Below the pieces are notes generated by a model that ran no database searches, was not told the DNA's origin, and was given only the letters and a program-made list of their open reading frames with translations. A DNA stretch of 64,000 nucleotides from Pseudomonadales bacterium (lineage in GTDB: Bacteria > Pseudomonadota > Gammaproteobacteria > Pseudomonadales > Azotimanducaceae), in assembly GCA_012103505.1 (NCBI GenBank), contig WLWP01000001.1, positions 3,534,001-3,598,000 of the forward strand. Reading direction: 5' to 3'. Positions 58,961 through 64,000 of this stretch are shown in pieces. Within the stretch, counting starts at the first letter, position 1, and each line of letters begins with the position of its first letter. The position numbers and the translations under genes were made by a program.

Positions 58961-59443
58961 TTAGAAAACCATGCGGCCGAGGCTTTCTGCCACAAGTGCA
59001 GGTTTGTCTTGGCCTTCTATTTCCACCACCACCTCGTTCATCGTCTCGATCATGCCACCCTTGACCTCTGCACGTTTTAGCGTACTAGTGGCGCGAACTT
59101 TGGACCCCGCCTTCACTGGTGATGGCATACGTATCCGGTCAAAACCGTAGTTTATCGAGAGCTTTTGTCCCTCAAGCTTAGGACCTTCTTCTCTTACCGA
59201 TCTCGGCAAGTGTCCCATGATGGCGATAGTTAGATTGCCGTGAGCGATAGGCGCACCAAAGGGGCCATCTTTGGCTCTATCAACATCCACATGAATCCAT
59301 TGATGGTCCATTGAAACATCGGCGTAGTCATTGATCCGGTCCTGGGTGACTTCGAACCAATCCGTTGGTGCACTAGATTCACCTATTCTCTCCTGCAACA
59401 CGTTTAGCGCGTTTGCTATGTTTGTTTCACTGTCGCTCATCAT
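58961..59443 (-). CDS. MaoC-like (R)-hydratase
   Basis: A 160-residue hot-dog-fold protein of the MaoC dehydratase family. The hydratase signature DYADVSMDHQWIHVDVDRAKDG... with GAPIAHGNLTIAIMGH provides the Asp/His pair. Such enzymes hydrate trans-2-enoyl-CoA to (R)-3-hydroxyacyl-CoA. It follows the two CoA-transferase genes on the same strand, so a CoA-thioester pathway is likely. Confidence 0.88.
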   Translation of the reverse strand: MMSDSETNIANALNVLQERIGESSAPTDWFEVTQDRINDYADVSMDHQWIHVDVDRAKDGPFGAPIAHGNLTIAIMGHLPRSVREEGPKLEGQKLSINYGFDRIRMPSPVKAGSKVRATSTLKRAEVKGGMIETMNEVVVEIEGQDKPALVAESLGRMVF

Positions 59444-59495
59444 TCACTCCACTGTTTCTGTTTCACCTATACGCCACCAGGCCTACACCACACAT

Positions 59496-60704
59496 TTACA
59501 CCACGCCATCTGCGATCAGTTTCGCGATGGTCGCTTCGTCATACCCTAACTCAGCCAGAATCTCTGCATTGTGCTCTCCCAATTCTGGAGCTCGCATCGG
59601 TCCCACCTGCGGGACGCTTGTGATCTTGACCGGGTGATTGATGATCCGCGGCACGGGATGGTCAGGGTCCTTCGGTTCCACTGCCATTTCATTCAAAAGA
59701 ATTTGTTCATCGCGAGGTGTCTCTTCAACGAGCGCAATACGGTTTACTGGCACATCGAATTCAGCAAATTTTGCCAACCACTCTTCAGACGCCTTGCTTA
59801 AAATTACCGGCTTCAACTCATCAATCATCGCACCGCGATTTTCATACATGAGTTCGAGCGATGAGAACCTTGGATCCGTTAAGAGATGCAAAACGTCCAT
59901 CGCGGCGAAAGCGAGGGAAAGGAGTTCTTCGTTGCGCACCATGTTGAATTGAAGCCAGCGCCCGTCTGCACATTCGTAAACATTGAACATGCTGGAGTAA
60001 ACCTTCGCGTTATTGCGATAGGTCTCCATATCGCCACCTGCCATCGCACCTTGTGCCACTCCGGCAACACTCCAAAGGCCATTGGCAAGCAACGACGTAT
60101 GCACCATACCGCCAACGCCGGTACGTTCTCTTTGCAGGAGCGCCGTAACAATACCGGCATAGATTGCCACACCCGTCGGGTGATCACCCATGCCTGCCAA
60201 TCCTTGAGTGGGTCGAGTCCCTCGTTCTCGCATCAAGTCCATCAACCCGCTTCGTGCCCAATAGGCGAGTTGGTCAAATCCCTTGCGGTCGCGTTCAGGC
60301 CCTTTCTCGCCGTAAGCGGTCAAAGAGGCATAGATCATTTTCGGATTCAGTGGCTGCAAGTCTTCGAACGTCAGCTTGAGTGTCTCGCGAACTTTGTATG
60401 GTTGATTTGTTATGAACACGTCACATTCTGCGACGAGCTTACGCAAAATTTCTTGTCCCTCGTCAGACTTGAGATCTAGCGTGAGTCCTCGTTTGTTACG
60501 GCCATCCATTTGCCAAAACCAATCGCTCCCTGCTTTCGGCGCTTGGGGCAGATCTGAGAGCAGGCGCAACATATCCCCTTCACCGGGCTGTTCGATTTTA
60601 ATCACGTCGGCACCAAAGTCGCCCAACATCATGGCCGCGACGGGCGCGGCGATGACAGTCGCGCAATCAATAACCTTCAAACCAGAAAAGAGATAATCGG
60701 CCAT
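59496..60704 (-). CDS. Class III (CaiB/BaiF) CoA-transferase, copy 1
   Basis: A 402-residue type III CoA-transferase. KVIDCATVIAAPVAAMMLGDFGADVIKIEQPGEG is the N-terminal signature, and GLAGMGDHPTGVAIYAGIVTALL holds the catalytic Asp (about residue 172). It moves CoA between carboxylic acids; substrates are not readable. It lies two bases from the second CoA-transferase and 52 bp before MaoC, forming a three-gene unit. Confidence 0.92.
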   Translation of the reverse strand: MADYLFSGLKVIDCATVIAAPVAAMMLGDFGADVIKIEQPGEGDMLRLLSDLPQAPKAGSDWFWQMDGRNKRGLTLDLKSDEGQEILRKLVAECDVFITNQPYKVRETLKLTFEDLQPLNPKMIYASLTAYGEKGPERDRKGFDQLAYWARSGLMDLMRERGTRPTQGLAGMGDHPTGVAIYAGIVTALLQRERTGVGGMVHTSLLANGLWSVAGVAQGAMAGGDMETYRNNAKVYSSMFNVYECADGRWLQFNMVRNEELLSLAFAAMDVLHLLTDPRFSSLELMYENRGAMIDELKPVILSKASEEWLAKFAEFDVPVNRIALVEETPRDEQILLNEMAVEPKDPDHPVPRIINHPVKITSVPQVGPMRAPELGEHNAEILAELGYDEATIAKLIADGVV

Positions 60705-60706
60705 AG

Positions 60707-61873
60707 TTATTCCGCTTGTAAAACACCAGCAGCGATTAAGCCGTCAATTTCAAATTCGGCAGTGCCAATCCACTCCGTCAGCACTTCCTTATTGTGCTCA
60801 CCCCTATGTGGGGCGGGTCCGCGAACACCAGATTTCGCCCCAGAAAATCTATAGGGCGATTGCGTTATCGGCCGAGTGCCACCGGCACGGTTATCAATGT
60901 CCACTATCGCGCCTCGTGCCCTTACCGTGGCTTGCTCGCGGATGTCTATCGGATCTCGCACAATTCCCCAAGCGATGTTCATCTCTTCCATTTTGGCTTC
61001 AACTTCATCCCAGGAATTGAGCCGCGACAAGTAATCCGACGCAATCTCTCGCCGTATCCGAATCTTGTCGTCTAGTGCCATATCTTTTGTCGTTGGATCT
61101 ACCACGCCCTGCTGGGTGGTTAAAAGGTGCCAGAGATAGCGGAAGTCAGCAGACACAAGTACCGGTCCAGCGCCAGTCTCCCAAGCGTGATTCGGTAGCG
61201 GTCCTGTGTCTTCGGAGTCTTCTAACGCGTAGTGAATCTGATCATCGGTGCAAACTGTTGCATCGATCATCGCGATGTCGATGTGCTGTCCGGAACCGGT
61301 ACGCCCTCGTTGTATGACAGCGCTCAGTAGACCGACCAAACCATGTAGCGACGCATTTGTATCTGCAACAGAGAGCGGTAAATCTCGGAACGGGATTTCG
61401 CCGCGTTGTGCTTGCCGTGCCATCTGGCCGGTCTCAGCGTGAACGATTGGCGCGTAAGCGGGTCGATGGGACTCTGGCCCATTGTGTCCAAATCCTGAAA
61501 TCGACAGCATGATCACTTTAGGATTGGCAGCTGCCAAGGCTTCATAGCCTAAGCCGAGGCGAGGCATGACATCTGGCCTGTAGTTTTCAATCACAATGTC
61601 CGCTTCTTTAACCAGACTGAGTACAAGCTCGCGCGCACCTTCTGCACGCAAATCGACGCAAATGTTACGTTTGCCTGCATTTTGCTGGTGGTAGTAGCCT
61701 GGCACATTGGCAACGACCGCGCCCCAGAGCCTCGTAACATCGCCGTCCGGTGGCTCGATCTTGACCACATCGGCACCTAAGTCACAGAGCATTCGCCCTG
61801 CAAAGGGCCCGGCCAATACACGTGAAAAATCGAGGACCTTTAAGCCCTCGAGCGGATAACCCAGTTCGCTCAT
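60707..61873 (-). CDS. Class III (CaiB/BaiF) CoA-transferase, copy 2
   Basis: A 388-residue type III CoA-transferase, diverged from the neighbouring copy. KVLDFSRVLAGPFAGRMLCDLGADVVKIEPP is the N-terminal signature; LPLSVADTNASLHGLVGLLSAV carries the likely catalytic Asp. Two adjacent, unlike copies suggest a heteromer or two steps of one pathway. It is the first gene of the unit; its upstream gap (240 bp) is shared with the divergent redoxin gene. Confidence 0.92.
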   Translation of the reverse strand: MSELGYPLEGLKVLDFSRVLAGPFAGRMLCDLGADVVKIEPPDGDVTRLWGAVVANVPGYYHQQNAGKRNICVDLRAEGARELVLSLVKEADIVIENYRPDVMPRLGLGYEALAAANPKVIMLSISGFGHNGPESHRPAYAPIVHAETGQMARQAQRGEIPFRDLPLSVADTNASLHGLVGLLSAVIQRGRTGSGQHIDIAMIDATVCTDDQIHYALEDSEDTGPLPNHAWETGAGPVLVSADFRYLWHLLTTQQGVVDPTTKDMALDDKIRIRREIASDYLSRLNSWDEVEAKMEEMNIAWGIVRDPIDIREQATVRARGAIVDIDNRAGGTRPITQSPYRFSGAKSGVRGPAPHRGEHNKEVLTEWIGTAEFEIDGLIAAGVLQAE

Positions 61874-62113
61874 GTCTCTCTCCCAATCCCACTCGTCCCA
61901 ATACAGTCCGAGTATATCAAGTCGACAGAGAACCGTTTTCTTGCCTAGTGCGACTTAAAGGGCCAGATGCTCCAGTTCTCACAGAGTGTGTATACCCCGT
62001 TTTGAACTAGAGTTATCAACATTGATGTAGAAAAGAACATATGCTACTTTTCTACACACTCCAAGTTTGCTAACTTGAACAAACGTGCCTCTATCGTATT
62101 GGGAGATCTGTAT

Positions 62114-63937
62114 ATGATTCGTTCTCGAATTATCACACTAAGTGCATTGTTGGTCGGTCTGGTCGGAATGAATTCCGCATGGGCAATTAGTGTCGGCGAT
62201 CGCGTCGATAACTTTCGCCTTCTAGACCACACTGGTGCCTCACACGAGCTGTATTATCACAGCAATGCCAAAGCAGTCGCTTTTCTTGTGCAAGGAAATG
62301 GCTGTCCAATCGTGCGCAACGCAATGCCTCGCTTCAAAGAACTGCGCGACCAATACGCAGCACAGGGCGTTGAGTTTTTTATGCTCAACACTAACCTGCA
62401 AGACAATCGCGAGAACATCCAAAAAGAAGTTGAGAAGTTCTGCTACGACATCCCAATCCTAAAAGACGAAACCCAAATTGTCGGAGAAGCCCTGAGTCTC
62501 GTTCGGACTGGCGAAGTCTTCGTGGTTGATCCGAAGACTTGGAAGGTTTCCTACCAAGGTGCAATTGACGATCGACTAACCTATGAAAACCAAAAGAAAG
62601 AAGCACAGAACCACTTCTTAGCAGACGCGCTCGACAACATGGTGGCCGGAGAGGCTGTTGAAGTTGCGAGCACCAACGGCATTGGCTGCTTGATCAACTT
62701 CCCTGAGCAGCAAGCCATGGCAAAAGCCAAGCACGCAGAAATTAGCTACAGCCAAGACATCGCACCGATCCTTCTTGAGAATTGCGTTGCCTGTCACCGC
62801 GAAGGTGGTCTAGGTCCTTGGGCCATGACCGACTACAACATGGTTCGAGGCTTTTCACAGATGATCCGTGAAGTTGTTCGCACCAAGCGCATGCCGCCTT
62901 GGCACGCAGACCCAGCGGTTGGGCACTGGTCAAACGACCGCAGCCTTTCCAACGAAGAAGTTAAGACGCTTGTCCATTGGATCGAAGCTGGCGCGCCTAG
63001 GGGTGAAGGCGAAGACTTCCTAGCAACCAACGATGTGAAATACTTCGACTGGGATGCAGAAGACACAATGGGACCACCCGACTTTGTCATCGATATCCCG
63101 GGTACGGAAATCCCTGCCGCAGGCGTTGTTGACTACCAGTACCACTTTGTTGAAAACACAATCGGTAAGGACGTCTGGATAAGGGCCGCCGAGATCATGC
63201 CGGGCGACCGTGAGGTCCTCCACCACGTGATCACCACATTCGGTTACGACATTACCGAAGGTAAGCACAAAGGCAGATTCAACCGTATCGGCGGCCTACG
63301 CGGTTACGCGCCAGGTCTAAACAATGATGGCTTCCCAGCAGATACGGGTGTCATGCTCCCCGCTGACGCCAAGATCGAATTTCAAGTGCACTACACCCCT
63401 GTCGGACGCGCGACGGTTGACGAATCTAAAATGGGTGTTTGGGTCTACGACGAGCCACCGACTCACAAAATGGTGTCCATGTTCGTTGCCAACCCAAAGA
63501 TCAAAATTCCAGCTGGTGCAAACAACCACAGGGAAACTGTTGATCAAGTCATTCCGAAGGACGCGTGGCTATATAGCTTGATGCCGCACGCTCACTTCAG
63601 AGGCAAAGCGGCCGAGTTCAGAGCCGTTTATCCTGATGGATCAACTGAGTTACTGCTCTCTGTGCCTAACTATGACTTTAATTGGCAAACCACTTATGAA
63701 TTTGACACGCCCAAATTCATCCCAGCTGGCACAAAGCTTGTGCAAGCTAACTGGTGGGATAACTCGAGCCAGAATCCAGCCAACCCAGATGCGTCGATTG
63801 ACGTGACCTGGGGTGAGCAGTCATGGGAAGAAATGCTCTTCGGTGCTTTCACGATGCGTTTCCTAACTGAAGAAGAATCGGCTGAGCAAAAAACTGCTCA
63901 AGCTTCTGAAGCAGGTTCGGCTTCTAACGCAAGATAA
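62114..63937 (+). CDS. Redoxin / cytochrome c / copper type II monooxygenase-like fusion, secreted
   Basis: A 607-residue periplasmic protein. The signal peptide ends at AWA (about residue 25). Residues ~30-190 are a redoxin (thioredoxin-fold) domain with GNGCPIVRNAMPRF, holding a single Cys at 64. Next is a cytochrome-c-like segment with one CxxCH (Cys224, Cys227, His228) and a downstream RMPPWHADP Met/His region. The C-terminal ~300 residues resemble PHM/DBM-type copper monooxygenases: HH at 370-371 and His426 for one copper; HAH at 492-494 and a Met near 574 or 581 for the other. ATG 62114 follows GGGAG. A peroxide- or substrate-oxidising role is inferred; the acidic end (EEESAEQ) is low complexity. 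Confidence 0.82.
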   Translation: MIRSRIITLSALLVGLVGMNSAWAISVGDRVDNFRLLDHTGASHELYYHSNAKAVAFLVQGNGCPIVRNAMPRFKELRDQYAAQGVEFFMLNTNLQDNRENIQKEVEKFCYDIPILKDETQIVGEALSLVRTGEVFVVDPKTWKVSYQGAIDDRLTYENQKKEAQNHFLADALDNMVAGEAVEVASTNGIGCLINFPEQQAMAKAKHAEISYSQDIAPILLENCVACHREGGLGPWAMTDYNMVRGFSQMIREVVRTKRMPPWHADPAVGHWSNDRSLSNEEVKTLVHWIEAGAPRGEGEDFLATNDVKYFDWDAEDTMGPPDFVIDIPGTEIPAAGVVDYQYHFVENTIGKDVWIRAAEIMPGDREVLHHVITTFGYDITEGKHKGRFNRIGGLRGYAPGLNNDGFPADTGVMLPADAKIEFQVHYTPVGRATVDESKMGVWVYDEPPTHKMVSMFVANPKIKIPAGANNHRETVDQVIPKDAWLYSLMPHAHFRGKAAEFRAVYPDGSTELLLSVPNYDFNWQTTYEFDTPKFIPAGTKLVQANWWDNSSQNPANPDASIDVTWGEQSWEEMLFGAFTMRFLTEEESAEQKTAQASEAGSASNAR

Positions 63938-63968
63938 GTCCTCCGTCTAACTTTCGGTTAAAAAGAAG

Positions 63969-64000
63969 CGCCGATCGAGAAATCGATCGGCGTTTTTTTT
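63969..64000 (+). terminator. Strong terminator after the redoxin fusion gene
   Basis: A perfect 10-bp stem (CGCCGATCGA / TCGATCGGCG) with a GAAA tetraloop followed by eight T at the window end. Confidence 0.95.

Overview
The window is a stretch of gammaproteobacterial chromosome. The gene order from about 6.7 to 48.7 kb (aminotransferase, dksA, gluQ, a cbrB-like regulator, pcnB, panC-like, pgi, acs, then pnp-rpsO-truB-rbfA-infB-nusA-rimP, tRNAs, secG-tpiA-glmM-ftsH-rlmE, greA-carB-carA-dapB-dnaJ-dnaK-grpE-hrcA, recN, bamE-rnfH-ratA, smpB) matches the order I know from Pseudomonas and its marine relatives. The tmRNA tag (ANDENYALAA) is also gammaproteobacterial. A free-living marine or host-associated member of the Pseudomonadales / OMG type is the best guess. 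No rRNA, CRISPR array, insertion sequence, phage or integrase gene was seen.

Layout. 0-1.5 kb: erpA (partial), bactofilin and a broken DUF6776 gene, all on minus. 1.6-6.1 kb: ClC channel, hemJ, hemL and an adenosine-kinase-like PfkB protein on plus. 6.1-7.9 kb: sfsA and an aminotransferase on minus. 8.1-17.5 kb: dksA to acs on plus. 17.6-43.7 kb: translation, ribosome-assembly, chaperone and carbamoyl-phosphate genes, nearly all on minus, with tRNA-fMet and tRNA-Leu(GAG). 43.8-49.5 kb: recN, bamE, rnfH/ratA, an SNF-type transporter, smpB, ribH and a frameshifted small gene. 49.6-51.5 kb: a Sel1-repeat protein and ssrA. 51.5-64 kb: an accessory region with a MORN lipoprotein, membrane microproteins, a PhyH dioxygenase, a frameshifted Baeyer-Villiger-type monooxygenase, a GST, a secreted Pro-Glu repeat protein, a frameshifted MFS transporter, MaoC, two class III CoA-transferases and a redoxin / cytochrome c / copper-monooxygenase-like fusion.

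Most notable. Compared with the usual order, folK, panB, panD, cbrA and folP are missing from their expected places. The remaining panC homologue has lost most of its active-site motifs. The CbrB-like regulator has lost its receiver aspartate and the GAFTGA loop needed to contact sigma-54. This looks like decay or repurposing of pantothenate and folate synthesis and of one sigma-54 circuit. Between carA and carB is a 37-codon open frame that begins as a diverged copy of the carB 5' end, followed by a 28-bp tandem repeat. Several other gaps hold short tandem repeats, each with its own unit. Four genes carry one frame-breaking change each (DUF6776, a small gene before ribH, the monooxygenase and the MFS transporter), while all the core genes are intact.

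Limits: product names come from motifs, length and synteny read by eye, with no database search. The genes reported missing are missing only from this window.
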